A DNA stretch of 64,000 nt, from the NCBI RefSeq assembly GCF_002278135.3, contig NZ_CP029425.2:5246001-5310000 (forward strand), written 5' to 3'. Position 1 is the stretch's first letter. Each line of letters opens with the position of its first letter. Source of the DNA: Bradyrhizobium ottawaense. Its GTDB lineage: Bacteria > Pseudomonadota > Alphaproteobacteria > Rhizobiales > Xanthobacteraceae. Below, piece by piece: positions 7,344 through 16,501 of this stretch. The notes under the pieces are model-generated. The model saw only the letters and a program-made list of their open reading frames with translations, did no database searches and was not told the origin of the DNA. The position numbers and the translations under genes were made by a program.

Positions 7344-8561
7344 ATGCGACTTGTCATCATTGGCGCCGGCTTCGCCGGCATGTACGCCGCACTTTCCGCC
7401 GCCCGCCTGCGCGACATCCAGGGCGTTTCGCCCGAACAGCTCGAGATCGCGCTGGTTTCGCCCGAGCCGACGCTCGTGGTCCGCCCGCGGCTCTACGAAT
7501 CGAAGCCCGAGACCTTGACCGCGCCGCTGCTGGGTGTGCTCAAGGCCATCGACGTCGTCTATGTGCAAGGCAGCGCAGAGACGATCGACACCCAGTCGCG
7601 CGTGGTGGGAATCGTCGCCGCCGAGGGTGTGAAGAAGAGCCTGTCCTATGACCGGCTGGTGGTGGCGACCGGCAGTCGGCTGGCGCGTCCTGATATTCCG
7701 GGCCTTGCCGAACATGGTTTCAGCGTCGACCAGCTCGACGACGCGATTGCCCTCGACCGGCATCTGCATGGCCTGGCTGACCGGCCGGCATTGAACGGGC
7801 GCGACACCGTCGTCGTGGCCGGCGGCGGGTTCACCGGCATCGAGGCGGCAACCGAGTTGCCGACGCGGCTTCGCGCTATTTTCGGCAAGGGCGTCAAGCC
7901 GCGCGTCATCATCGTCGACCGAAACAGCGCTATCGCTCCCGCCATGGGTGAACGCCCCCGCCCCGTCATTGAGGACTCCCTGCACAAGCGCGGCGTGGAG
8001 ACCCGGCTCGGCGTCGGTGTCGCCTCGCTCGATAAATCGGGCGTTACGCTGACCTCAGGCGAACACATCGAGACCGAGACCGTGATCTGGGCGGCCGGCA
8101 TTCGCGCAGCTCCGTTGACCGCACAAGTCCCCGCCGAGCGCGACAATTCCGGCCGGCTGCTGGTCGACCGTGATTTGCGCGTGTCGTCGGTACCCGGCGT
8201 CTTTGCCACCGGCGATGCCGCCCGCGCCGCCTGCGACGATGACGGTAATTTCGCGCTGATGTCGTGCCAGCACGCCACGCGAATGGGCGCCTTTGCCGGC
8301 CACAACGCCGCCGCAGAACTGCTCGGCGTTCCGACCAAACGCTACCACCAGGAGAAATACGTTACCTGCCTCGACCTCGGCGAAGCCGACGCGGTGTTCA
8401 CCCGCGGCTGGGAGCGCGAGGTGACGATGGTCGGCGATACCGCCAAGAAAACCAAGCAGGAGATCAACACCGTCTGGATCTATCCGCCGAAGGCCGAACG
8501 CGCCGCCGCCCTCGCCTCGGCCGATCCGGAGCGTGTGGGCGATGTAAGCGGCTTCTTCTAG
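7344..8561 (+). CDS. NDH-2-like FAD-dependent pyridine nucleotide oxidoreductase
   Basis: 405 residues with GAGGAG before the start. FAD-binding Rossmann motif GAGFAGMYAA at residues 7-16, a second dinucleotide motif VVAGGGFTGIEAATEL near 155, and the C-terminal FAD contact GVFATGDAA near 288. This is the layout of type II NADH dehydrogenases and related disulfide-reductase-fold oxidoreductases. It may pass electrons from NAD(P)H to quinone, but the membrane-anchoring C-terminal helix of classical NDH-2 is not obvious, so the acceptor is uncertain. It heads a plus-strand cluster with hydrolase, decarboxylase and 3-hydroxybutyrate genes. Confidence 0.8.
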   Translation: MRLVIIGAGFAGMYAALSAARLRDIQGVSPEQLEIALVSPEPTLVVRPRLYESKPETLTAPLLGVLKAIDVVYVQGSAETIDTQSRVVGIVAAEGVKKSLSYDRLVVATGSRLARPDIPGLAEHGFSVDQLDDAIALDRHLHGLADRPALNGRDTVVVAGGGFTGIEAATELPTRLRAIFGKGVKPRVIIVDRNSAIAPAMGERPRPVIEDSLHKRGVETRLGVGVASLDKSGVTLTSGEHIETETVIWAAGIRAAPLTAQVPAERDNSGRLLVDRDLRVSSVPGVFATGDAARAACDDDGNFALMSCQHATRMGAFAGHNAAAELLGVPTKRYHQEKYVTCLDLGEADAVFTRGWEREVTMVGDTAKKTKQEINTVWIYPPKAERAAALASADPERVGDVSGFF

Positions 8562-8574
8562 CCCGCGACGTGAA

Positions 8575-8608
8575 GCAGGCCGCGCTCCGCGCTGGCTGCG
8601 CGGCCTGC
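8575..8608. terminator. Strong GC hairpin after the oxidoreductase gene
   Basis: Two perfect 11-bp arms, GCAGGCCGCGC (8575-8585) and GCGCGGCCTGC (8598-8608), enclose a 12-base loop, 13 bp after the stop codon. No T-run follows, so it may be an mRNA-stabilising or partially terminating hairpin rather than a canonical terminator. Confidence 0.6.
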
Positions 8609-8653
8609 CCAAACAAGACCTGCCAGCACCCAGCCACTTAACAGGAGAGAAAC

Positions 8654-9565
8654 ATGAACCTGCACGATCCCTCATACACCGGCAACAAGGTGCCCGATGA
8701 ATTGGTCCCGTCGCGCTACGCGCTGCGGATCGGCGAGATTGACGTGATGGTGGTCAGCGACGGCGTGCTGACGCTGCCGGGCGCGATGTTGGCCCACAAC
8801 GCTGCGCCGGCCGTCCGCGAGGCCTGGCTGAAAGAAAATTTTCTGCCACCGGACGCTTTCGATTGGGCACTCAACGTGGTCGTGGTGCGGAGCGGCGGCC
8901 GGACCATCCTCATCGACGCCGGCATGGGGGCGGAATTTCCGCTGCCCCGGGCCGGGCAATTGATCCATCGGCTGGAGGCCGCCGGTATCGATCTCGCCTC
9001 CGTGACCGACGTAGTGCTCACCCACATGCACATGGACCATGTCGGCGGGCTGCTTGTCGACGGCGTGAAGCAGCAACTGCGTCCGGACCTGCAGATCCAC
9101 GTCGCGGCCGCCGAGGTCAAGTTCTGGCAGTCGCCCGATTTCTCCCACGTCTCGATGCCGGACGGCTTCCCGGATGCGCTTCGCGCCACGGCCAAACGGT
9201 TCACGAAAGAATACCGCAGCCAGCTTCGGCTCTTCGAGGATGAGCACGAAGTGGCGCCGGGCGTGGTCATCCACCGCACCGGCGGTCACACCCCCGGGCA
9301 CAGCATCGTTCGCCTGACGTCCGGCGGCGACCGGCTGACATTCGCCGGCGACCTCGTGTTCGCGGTCGGGTTCGAACACCCCGACTGGCACAACGGCTTC
9401 GAACACTACCCCGAGGAAGCCGCCCGTGCGCGTACCAGCCTTTTGCGAGAGCTGGCGGAGACCGGCGGACTGCTGGTCGCCACGCACATGCCGTTCCCGT
9501 CCGTCGGCCATGTGGCCACAGCGGGCGATGCGTTTCGTTGGGTGCCGGCCTTCTGGGATTACTGA
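8654..9565 (+). CDS. Metallo-beta-lactamase-fold hydrolase
   Basis: 303 residues, start preceded by CAGGAGAG. The zinc motif HMHMDHVGG (near residue 119) is followed by further ligand histidines in GGHTPGHS (near 216) and a late ATHMPFPSVGH segment. This resembles the quorum-lactonase / glyoxalase-II-like branch of the superfamily. No signal peptide is visible. The substrate is not predictable; the neighbours suggest ester or lactone handling in ketone or hydroxyacid metabolism. Confidence 0.85.
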   Translation: MNLHDPSYTGNKVPDELVPSRYALRIGEIDVMVVSDGVLTLPGAMLAHNAAPAVREAWLKENFLPPDAFDWALNVVVVRSGGRTILIDAGMGAEFPLPRAGQLIHRLEAAGIDLASVTDVVLTHMHMDHVGGLLVDGVKQQLRPDLQIHVAAAEVKFWQSPDFSHVSMPDGFPDALRATAKRFTKEYRSQLRLFEDEHEVAPGVVIHRTGGHTPGHSIVRLTSGGDRLTFAGDLVFAVGFEHPDWHNGFEHYPEEAARARTSLLRELAETGGLLVATHMPFPSVGHVATAGDAFRWVPAFWDY

Positions 9566-9615
9566 TCGCTTGTCGGGTTAGTGCCGGCAAGCGCGCAGCA
9601 AGCGCTCATCCGATA

Positions 9616-9648
9616 CGGGCCGCGTCTTCCGCGCCAGAGCGCGGCCCG
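9616..9648. terminator. GC hairpin between hydrolase and decarboxylase genes
   Basis: Arms CGGGCCGCG (9616-9624) and CGCGGCCCG (9640-9648) enclose a 15-base loop in the 115-bp spacer. No T-run follows. It resembles the hairpin after the first gene of the cluster and may tune relative expression. Confidence 0.5.
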
Positions 9649-9680
9649 CTCAACATCGATCAACCTGGAGCTCGACCGCG

Positions 9681-10481
9681 ATGAAACATGAGACCGTGCG
9701 AACGAAGGCCTTCGCCATGCCGCTGACGAACCCGGCTTTTCCACCCGGCCCCTACCGCTTCGTCAACCGCGAGTACTTCATCATCCAGTATCAGACCGAT
9801 CCCGAGGCGCTGCGCCGGATCGTGCCCGAGCCGCTCGAACTCACCGAGCCGGTGGTGAATTACGAATTCATCCGCATGCCCGACTCGACCGGCTTCGGCG
9901 ACTACACCGAAAGCGGTCAGGTCATCCCGGTGTCCTACCGGGGTGAGACCGGCAGCTTCACCCATCAGATGTTTCTCAACGATCATCCGCCGATCGCCGG
10001 CGGACGCGAATTGTGGGGCTTTCCCAAGAAGCTGGCGCAACCAAAGCTCGCGGTCGAGATCGACACGCTGGTCGGCACCTTGAACTATGGCTCGGTGCGG
10101 ATCGCGACCGGCACCATGGGCTACAAACACCGCGCGCTCGACACCGCGATCGAAGCCGGCAAGCTCGCCGCACCCAATTTCCTGCTCAAGATCATCCCGC
10201 ATGTCGAGGGCACCCCGCGCATCTGCGAGCTGGTCCGCTACCACCTCGAAGACATCACGGTAAAGGGCGCATGGACCGGACCCGCGGCACTGGACCTGTA
10301 TTCGCATGCCTTGGCTCCCGTCGCCGAGTTGCCGGTTCTCCAGGTGCTGTCGGCCAAGCACATCGTTGCCGACCTGACGCTTGGGCTAGGCACGGTGGTC
10401 CACGACTACCTGGCATCTGGCGCTGCCGCACGTCGACGCGGGAGCGGGTCCGAAATCCTGATCGAAGCGAATGCCGGGTGA
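9681..10481 (+). CDS. adc: Acetoacetate decarboxylase
   Basis: 266 residues, close to the usual ~245-265. It catalyses acetoacetate to acetone plus CO2 through a Schiff base on a lysine. The segment [17 protein letters not shown] (near residue 110) contains the paired lysines of the active site, and upstream [17 protein letters not shown] matches the family. A GGAG lies before the start. Together with the 3-hydroxybutyrate dehydrogenase in the same cluster it forms a route from 3-hydroxybutyrate to acetone. Cytosolic. Confidence 0.9.
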   Translation: MKHETVRTKAFAMPLTNPAFPPGPYRFVNREYFIIQYQTDPEALRRIVPEPLELTEPVVNYEFIRMPDSTGFGDYTESGQVIPVSYRGETGSFTHQMFLNDHPPIAGGRELWGFPKKLAQPKLAVEIDTLVGTLNYGSVRIATGTMGYKHRALDTAIEAGKLAAPNFLLKIIPHVEGTPRICELVRYHLEDITVKGAWTGPAALDLYSHALAPVAELPVLQVLSAKHIVADLTLGLGTVVHDYLASGAAARRRGSGSEILIEANAG

Positions 10482-10513
10482 TCGGGTCAACCGCAATGCA
10501 GGGAGTATTGGCC

Positions 10514-11689
10514 ATGTTGAACGTGATACGCGAGCAGATCAGTCCGGCGACGCAGCAAACCAGACCGCTGCCCTACGATGTCGTAGCTCTCGTGCTGCAA
10601 GGCGGCGGCGCGCTCGGGGCCTACCAGGCCGGAGTCTATGAGGGTCTGCACGAGGCTGGCATCCGGCCGAACTGGCTGGCCGGCATCTCAATCGGCGCCC
10701 TCAACGCCGCCGTCATCGCCGGCTCGCCCGAAGGCGAACGGGTGCAGCGGCTGCGCGAATTCTGGGAGACCATCTGCGCCTTCTCGATCGAGTGGCCCGC
10801 CGGCGAAGGGCTCGCCAATGCCTTGCCCTTTGCGTTCGACATCAGCTCGGTGCGCAACGCGCTGGCGGCAACGCGGGCGCTGGTGCAAGGCCAGCCCGGC
10901 TTCTACAAGCCGCGGTTCCCGTCGCCGCTCTGGTCCCCGTTCTCAGGCGATGCGGCGACTAGCTTCTACGACACCGCACCGTTGCAGCAGACGCTGGAGC
11001 GACTGGTCGACTTCGACCGCCTGAACTCGGGTGAAACGCGCGTCAGCGTCGGCGCGGTCAATGTCCGCACCGGCAACCTGACTTATTTCGACACCGCCGA
11101 ACGCCGGCTGGGAGCGAAGCATTTCATGGCTTCCGGCGCACTTCCTCCGGGATTCCCCGCCGTTGAAATCGACGGCGAGCACTACTGGGACGGTGGCGTC
11201 GTTTCCAACACACCCCTCTCCCGCGTGCTGTCCGGCGAGCCGCGCGACACGCTGACATTCCAGATCGATCTCTGGTCGGCGATGGGTCGCGTTCCCCACG
11301 ACATGATGGAAGTGTCGAGCCGGCAGAAAGACATTCAATATTCCAGCCGGACGCGCGCCATTACCGATCACATGACGCGGATGCAGAAAATGCGTCAGGC
11401 GCTGCAACGGACGATGGAGAAATTGCCGGCCAGCGCAAAGGACGATCCGGAAATCCGGGCGATTGCCGATCTGGCCCGTCATCGCTCCTACAACATCATC
11501 CACCTGATCTACCAGTCCAAGATCTACGAGGGACATTCCAGGGACTACGAGTTCGGGTTGAGTGCGATGCGCACGCATTGGCAGAGCGGGCTGGATGACA
11601 TCCGCCGCACGCTGGCCGAGCCGCAACGCCTCGACCGGCCGGCCCACGAACTCGGCATGGTCACCCACGACGTCCATCGCCGCGACTGA
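10514..11689 (+). CDS. Patatin-like phospholipase/esterase
   Basis: 391 residues from the ATG at 10514, selected because GGGAG lies eight bases upstream; the frame stays open far upstream through the adc gene. Oxyanion-hole motif LQGGGALGAYQAGVYEG, nucleophile motif GISIGALNA (GxSxG), and the dyad aspartate in YWDGGVVSNTPLS. A C-terminal ~120-residue extension is found in the rhizobial patatin family with DUF3734. It probably cleaves acyl esters; given the neighbours, a lipid or hydroxyalkanoate substrate is possible but unproven. Confidence 0.88.
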   Translation: MLNVIREQISPATQQTRPLPYDVVALVLQGGGALGAYQAGVYEGLHEAGIRPNWLAGISIGALNAAVIAGSPEGERVQRLREFWETICAFSIEWPAGEGLANALPFAFDISSVRNALAATRALVQGQPGFYKPRFPSPLWSPFSGDAATSFYDTAPLQQTLERLVDFDRLNSGETRVSVGAVNVRTGNLTYFDTAERRLGAKHFMASGALPPGFPAVEIDGEHYWDGGVVSNTPLSRVLSGEPRDTLTFQIDLWSAMGRVPHDMMEVSSRQKDIQYSSRTRAITDHMTRMQKMRQALQRTMEKLPASAKDDPEIRAIADLARHRSYNIIHLIYQSKIYEGHSRDYEFGLSAMRTHWQSGLDDIRRTLAEPQRLDRPAHELGMVTHDVHRRD

Positions 11690-11724
11690 GCTTCAACGCC
11701 CTCCAGCAGATTTGGGAGAACGCC

Positions 11725-12873
11725 ATGTCCACACTTGCCTATACCGAGGAACAAAAAGCCAAAATCAGCCTTCGCCCCTCACGGCAGGCGATCAAACGTG
11801 CCGCCCTGGCGCTGGCGGCGGCGCTCGGGGTCGCAGCCGGAGCCGATTTCGGCCACTACTACCTCACCACCGGCCGCTATCTGGAAACCACCGACGACGC
11901 CTATGTCAAAGCCGACTCGACCATCATCGCGCCGAAGGTCTCCGGCTACATCGCGCAGGTGCTGGTAAGCGATAACCAGCCGGTGACGGCCGGCCAGTTG
12001 CTGGCGAAAATCGACGATCGCGATTTTCGCGCGGCGCTCCGCCAGGCCGACGCCGACGTTGCGGCGGGCGAAGCCGCCGTCCGCAATCTCGATGCACAGC
12101 TCGCCCTGCAGCAGCCAATCATCGAACAAGGTATCGCCGATATCGCCGCCGCTGAAGCCAACCTGAAGTTCGCACAGGAAGAGCAGGCGCGCTACGACGG
12201 CTTGATGAAGACCGGCTCCGGCACGGTGCAGCGCGCCCAGCAAACCGATGCGGCGCTGCGTGCCAGCAACGCGCAATGGCAGCACGCGAAGTCCGGCCTG
12301 CTGGCAGCCGAACGCAGGGTCGATGTCCTCACCACCCAGCGGGCGCAGGCGATCGCGCAGCGCGACCGCGCGGCTGCGATGGAGCAGCAGGCGGCGCTAA
12401 ATCTTTCCTACACCGCCGTCACCGCGCCGGTCGACGGCACAGTCGGCGCGCGCTCGCTGCGGGTCGGTCAATTCGTGCAGGCCGGCACACAGTTGATGGC
12501 GGTGGTGCCGCTCGACGCCGTGTATGTCGTCGCCAATTTCAAGGAGACCCAGCTCACCCATGTGCGCAACGGCCAGCCGGTGGAGCTCAAAATCGACAGC
12601 TTCCACTCGACCCGGCTCAAGGGCCATGTCGATAGCCTCTCGCCGGCCAGCGGCCTCGAGTTCGCACTGCTGCCACCCGACAACGCCACCGGCAACTTCA
12701 CCAAGATCGTGCAGCGCGTGCCGGTGAAGATCGTGCTCGACGATCACAACCTGAAGGGCCTGCTGCGGCCGGGCATGTCGGCCGAGCCGACCGTCGACAC
12801 CAAGGCAACGGTCGTCACCGAGCGTGAAGCCGGCAAGCGCCTCGCCTCGCGGGCCGCCGGGCCCCGCAGTTGA
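11725..12873 (+). CDS. HlyD/EmrA-family membrane fusion protein
   Basis: 382 residues with GGGAG before the start. One N-terminal membrane segment (about residues 25-48) is followed by TTDDAYVKAD at the first beta-barrel/lipoyl part, IIAPKVSGYIAQVLV, a long coiled-coil hairpin rich in A and Q (about 110-210), then LNLSYTAVTAPVDGTVG. This is the periplasmic adaptor of a tripartite exporter. It works with the DHA2 transporter encoded 42 bp downstream; no outer-membrane channel gene lies nearby. Confidence 0.9.
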   Translation: MSTLAYTEEQKAKISLRPSRQAIKRAALALAAALGVAAGADFGHYYLTTGRYLETTDDAYVKADSTIIAPKVSGYIAQVLVSDNQPVTAGQLLAKIDDRDFRAALRQADADVAAGEAAVRNLDAQLALQQPIIEQGIADIAAAEANLKFAQEEQARYDGLMKTGSGTVQRAQQTDAALRASNAQWQHAKSGLLAAERRVDVLTTQRAQAIAQRDRAAAMEQQAALNLSYTAVTAPVDGTVGARSLRVGQFVQAGTQLMAVVPLDAVYVVANFKETQLTHVRNGQPVELKIDSFHSTRLKGHVDSLSPASGLEFALLPPDNATGNFTKIVQRVPVKIVLDDHNLKGLLRPGMSAEPTVDTKATVVTEREAGKRLASRAAGPRS

Positions 12874-12915
12874 ACGGCGCCGATCGCCCGCCCCTCGCAT
12901 CCGACGAGAACCATC

Positions 12916-14535
12916 ATGACCACATTGCAAACCGCCAATAACGGCGTTCCCGCCAGCGATCCCCGGCTCGCCGCCGAAGCCCCGAAGGCTCCTGCCGTCT
13001 CCGCAAAAACCTGGATCGCAGTGGGCGGCGCCACGCTCGGCGCCTTCATGGCGGTACTGAACATCCAGATCGTCAACGCCTCACTCGCCGACATCCAGGG
13101 CGCGATCGGTGCTGGAACCGACGACGGCGGCTGGATCTCGACCTCGTATCTGATCGCCGAGATCGTGGTAATCCCGCTCTCCGGCTGGCTTGCCCAGGTG
13201 TTCTCGATCCGGGTGTATCTTCTCACCAACGCGGTCCTGTTTCTGCTGTTCTCGGCGGCCTGCGCACTGGCGCAAAACCTGCCGCAGATGATTGTGCTGC
13301 GTTCCGTGCAGGGGTTTACCGGCGGCGTGCTGATCCCGATGGCGTTCACGCTCATCATCACGCTGCTGCCAAAGGCGAAGCAGCCGATCGGGCTCGCGTT
13401 GTTTGCGATCTCAGCGACATTCGCCCCCGCGATCGGCCCCACGATCGGCGGGTATCTCACCGAGAACTGGGGCTGGGAATATATTTTCTACGTCAACCTG
13501 GTGCCCGGCGCGGCGATGATTGCGATGCTGTGGTTCTCCCTGGAGCCAGCACCGATGAATCTGTCGCTGCTTCGCGAAGGCGACTGGCCGGGCATCGTTA
13601 CCATGTCGATCGGCCTGTCCGCGCTTCAGACGGTGCTGGAAGAGGGCAACAAGGACGACTGGTTGGGCTCGCCCTTCATCGTCAAGATGTCGGTTATCGC
13701 CACGGTTGCGCTGTCAGCCTTCCTATGGATCGAGCTGACCGCCAGCAAGCCGCTGTTGAATCTGCGCCTGCTGGCTCGTCGCAACTTCGGCTTCGGTATC
13801 CTCGCCAACTTCCTGCTCGGCATCGCGCTGTACGGTTCGGTGTTTATCCTGCCGGTCTATCTGTCGCGTATCCAGGGCTACAACGCCGAGCAGATCGGCA
13901 TGGTGCTGGCATGGACCGGCTTGCCGCAATTGCTGTTCATCCCGCTGGTGCCGCAACTGATGCGGCGCTTCGACGCCCGAATCATCATCGGTGCCGGCTT
14001 CGCGCTGTTCGCGGTTTCCAATTTCATGAACATCCACATGACCAATGACTACGCCACCGACCAGTTGTTCTGGCCCAACGTCGTTCGTGCCGTAGGTCAG
14101 GCCTTCGTGTTCGCGCCGCTATCGGCGGTCGCTACTGCGGGCATCGAGGCAGAGAACGCCGGCTCGGCCTCGGGCCTATTCAACATGATACGTAACCTCG
14201 GCGGCGCCGTCGGCATCGCCCTGTTGCAGACATTGCTCACCAAGCGCGAACAGTATCACTCCAACGTGTTGATGCAGTCGGTTTCCATGCTCGAGCAGGC
14301 GACTCAGGCAAGAGTTGAGAAGCTGACACAGTATTTCATCAGCCACGGCGTGATCGATCGCAGCGATGCCGCGCACCGCGCCTATGTCGCGATCGGCAAG
14401 ATCGTGCAGAAGCAGGCGTTCATCCTCGCCTTCAGCGACATGTTTTTCCTGCTCGGTGCCGCGCTCGTCGTAGCACTCGCAGCTTCCATGATGCTGAAGA
14501 AGCCCGGCCAGCTCAGTGCCGGCGGCGCCCACTGA
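12916..14535 (+). CDS. DHA2-family MFS multidrug efflux transporter (EmrB-like)
   Basis: 539 residues, the expected size for a 14-helix drug:proton antiporter. LNIQIVNASLADIQGAIG and GWISTSYLIAEIVVIPLSGW match the first helices of the EmrB/QacA group, and GFTGGVLIPMAFTL and FAPAIGPTIGGYLTENWGW match motif C, which is typical of antiporters. It pairs with the preceding membrane fusion protein. Its cargo is unknown; placement in a ketone/hydroxybutyrate cluster could mean export of an organic acid or of a toxic intermediate. Confidence 0.9.
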   Translation: MTTLQTANNGVPASDPRLAAEAPKAPAVSAKTWIAVGGATLGAFMAVLNIQIVNASLADIQGAIGAGTDDGGWISTSYLIAEIVVIPLSGWLAQVFSIRVYLLTNAVLFLLFSAACALAQNLPQMIVLRSVQGFTGGVLIPMAFTLIITLLPKAKQPIGLALFAISATFAPAIGPTIGGYLTENWGWEYIFYVNLVPGAAMIAMLWFSLEPAPMNLSLLREGDWPGIVTMSIGLSALQTVLEEGNKDDWLGSPFIVKMSVIATVALSAFLWIELTASKPLLNLRLLARRNFGFGILANFLLGIALYGSVFILPVYLSRIQGYNAEQIGMVLAWTGLPQLLFIPLVPQLMRRFDARIIIGAGFALFAVSNFMNIHMTNDYATDQLFWPNVVRAVGQAFVFAPLSAVATAGIEAENAGSASGLFNMIRNLGGAVGIALLQTLLTKREQYHSNVLMQSVSMLEQATQARVEKLTQYFISHGVIDRSDAAHRAYVAIGKIVQKQAFILAFSDMFFLLGAALVVALAASMMLKKPGQLSAGGAH

Positions 14536-14615
14536 TCATTCGTTCCAACCGCACCCAAGGGAGCACGACCATGAACCCCCGCATCAACTTCGACCAGGCG
14601 ACCAAAGGAATTCCC

Positions 14616-15398
14616 ATGTTAAAGGACAAGGTGGCCATCGTCACCGGTTCGACCAGCGGCATCGGGCTGGGAATCGCGAAGGAGCTGGCCCGGCTCGGCG
14701 CCAACCTGGTGTTGAATGGCTTCGGCGACGCAAGCGAGATCGAGACGATCCGCCAAGGGATCGAAGGCGAACACGGTGTCCGGGCCGTCTATGACGGCGC
14801 CGACATGTCGAAAGCCGAAGCCGTACGCGGATTGATCACCGCGACGATCGAGAAATTCGGTCGCCTCGACATACTCGTGAACAATGCCGGCATCCAGTTC
14901 ACCGCTCCGGTTGATGAGTTCCCAATTGCCAAGTGGGATGCGATCCTCGGAATCAATCTGTCGGCGGCGTTCCACGGCATTGCGACAGCAGTACCTCAGA
15001 TGAAAAAGCAGCGTTGGGGACGGATCGTCAACATCGCCTCCACCCACGGCCTCGTCGCTTCGACCCACAAGGCCGCCTACGTCGCCGCCAAGCACGGGCT
15101 GGTCGGCCTGACCAAGGTGGTCGGGCTTGAGACGGCCGGAAGCGGCGTTACCTGCAATGCGGTCTGCCCCGGCTGGGTGCGTACGCCGCTGGTCGAAAAG
15201 CAGATCGGCGACATGGCCGCGCAACGCGGCATCAGTCAACAGCAAGCCGTCGAGGAGTTGCTGTCGGAAAAGCAACCGTCTCTCGATTTTGCGTCCCCGG
15301 AGCAACTCGGAGGCACCGTCGCCTTTCTGTGTTCGCCGGCGGCAGACCAGATCACGGGAACAACGATCTCCGTCGATGGCGGCTGGACCGCGCAATAG
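14616..15398 (+). CDS. bdhA: D-3-hydroxybutyrate dehydrogenase
   Basis: 260 residues from the ATG at 14616 (AAAGGA upstream), matching the family length; a second well-placed site (GGGAG) precedes an in-frame ATG at 14571 that would add 15 residues. NAD-binding TGSTSGIGLG, NNAGIQF, catalytic Ser in NIASTHG with YVAAKHG, then CPGWVRTPLVEKQI and SVDGGWTAQ as in 3-hydroxybutyrate dehydrogenases. It interconverts 3-hydroxybutyrate and acetoacetate, a step of PHB turnover, and feeds the Adc encoded upstream. Confidence 0.9.
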   Translation: MLKDKVAIVTGSTSGIGLGIAKELARLGANLVLNGFGDASEIETIRQGIEGEHGVRAVYDGADMSKAEAVRGLITATIEKFGRLDILVNNAGIQFTAPVDEFPIAKWDAILGINLSAAFHGIATAVPQMKKQRWGRIVNIASTHGLVASTHKAAYVAAKHGLVGLTKVVGLETAGSGVTCNAVCPGWVRTPLVEKQIGDMAAQRGISQQQAVEELLSEKQPSLDFASPEQLGGTVAFLCSPAADQITGTTISVDGGWTAQ

Positions 15399-15413
15399 CC
15401 GGAGCGGCCAAAG

Positions 15414-16145
15414 ATGTCCATGCTCGCGAGCGACTCCCGCACCTTCGCAAGGACACCGGATTCGGCGGATGACGCAGCGGAGCTGTCGCGCCTGGAGGCG
15501 CGGCTGCCGCTGTTGCTCAGCATGATCGCCGGAATGGTCGATGCCACCGGCTTCTTCACCCTGGGTCATGTCTTCACGGCGCATGTGACCGGCAATATCG
15601 TGCTGGCCGCCGGCGTCGCCGTGGAGGGCGGCTCGTTTCACTGGGCGCAGTTGTTGGCCATTCCTGTCTTCATGCTGGCGTTGGGGAGCGTCTGGCTGGT
15701 CGCGCAGGCTTCGCGCCGGCGCGGTCCGAGCCTGGCGCGACTGTTGCTCCTGGTTCAATTCCTGCTTCTGGTCGCACTCCTGATCTTTTGCGTCATCACC
15801 AAGGCATCGGCCGATCCGGTGGGATTGCTGGCCGGCACGGCCGCCATGATCGCGGTGTCGGCCATGGCCTGCCAGTACGCCCTGCTCCGCCTGGCGGTGC
15901 CCGGCGCGATCTCGACCGCGGTGATGACCGGCAATCTGGCCAACGCGGTCCTGTCAGCGATGGACTTGCTGACAGACCGACATCCGCTACTGCCGCACGA
16001 TTCAACCCCGCTGAATCGTTCGCTGGGTCGCTTGTTCGGGTTCCTGCTCGGATGTGTCGTCGCCGCGGCAGCAGCTTCATTGGCGGCAGACTGGGCCTGG
16101 TCCCTTCCGGCAGCACTGGCTGCTGTTGCGATAGCTGTACGGTAA
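15414..16145 (+). CDS. YoaK/DUF1275 family membrane protein
   Basis: 243 residues with about six hydrophobic segments. GMVDATGFFTLGHVFTAHVT and GNIVLAAG near residue 45 are the hallmark of the DUF1275 family, and AVMTGNLANAVL recurs in the second half. The molecular function of this family is not established. It starts 15 bp after bdhA and is the last gene of the plus-strand cluster. Confidence 0.85.
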   Translation: MSMLASDSRTFARTPDSADDAAELSRLEARLPLLLSMIAGMVDATGFFTLGHVFTAHVTGNIVLAAGVAVEGGSFHWAQLLAIPVFMLALGSVWLVAQASRRRGPSLARLLLLVQFLLLVALLIFCVITKASADPVGLLAGTAAMIAVSAMACQYALLRLAVPGAISTAVMTGNLANAVLSAMDLLTDRHPLLPHDSTPLNRSLGRLFGFLLGCVVAAAAASLAADWAWSLPAALAAVAIAVR

Positions 16146-16501
16146 GCCAGTTAGCTCCTTCCGGGTGACTGTTACTAAGCGCGGAAGCACCTGCGCCGGG
16201 AGACTTGAAGGGCCGCGCTCAAATGGCGCCGCGGTCGCGCAATGCCAGCCGTGCGCCAAGCTCAGCACCGAAGCCGCTCACGCTAGTCGTCGCTAGATTT
16301 TCTTTGATCTTCCGGTGCACACGTCGTGCACACAGCGCCTTCTAACCGTTTGAAAAACATGAGCTCTCGCTCCAGTCCATCATGGGGGCTACGGCGAATT
16401 TTCGTTCTAAGCTATTCATCTTATTGAGGTATTTTAACTTCGATCAGCCCTTTGTGTAATTGGACCGACTGAGAATTCTCATTTGACGAGGCTTCCGTAA
16501 C
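16146..16501. other. Gene-free spacer holding dispersed repeat copy 2
   Basis: No supported gene. This is the meeting point of the plus-strand cluster and the 3' end of the minus-strand PHB operon. Copy 2 of the repeat lies at 16295-16400 and its extended homology region follows. I did not find a clear rho-independent terminator for either cluster. Confidence 0.5.
16295..16400 (+). repeat. Dispersed ~105-bp intergenic repeat, copy 2
   Basis: Same block order as copy 1: GATTTTCTTTGATC, CGGTGCACACGTCGTGCACA, TTGAAAAAC, CTCTCGCTCCAGTCCATCAT, GGGGGCTACGG. Beyond it, homology to the sequence after copy 3 continues to about 16578 (GACGAGGCTTCCGTAAC, TTGGCTCTTCTAG, GAATTGGAAG), with offsets differing by only about one base. 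Confidence 0.85.

Noticed and set aside
10013..10513. N-terminal extension of the patatin frame upstream through the adc gene
   Set aside because: The upstream part is simply open in another frame of adc. The ATG at 10514 has a well-spaced GGGAG and gives the usual patatin N terminus.
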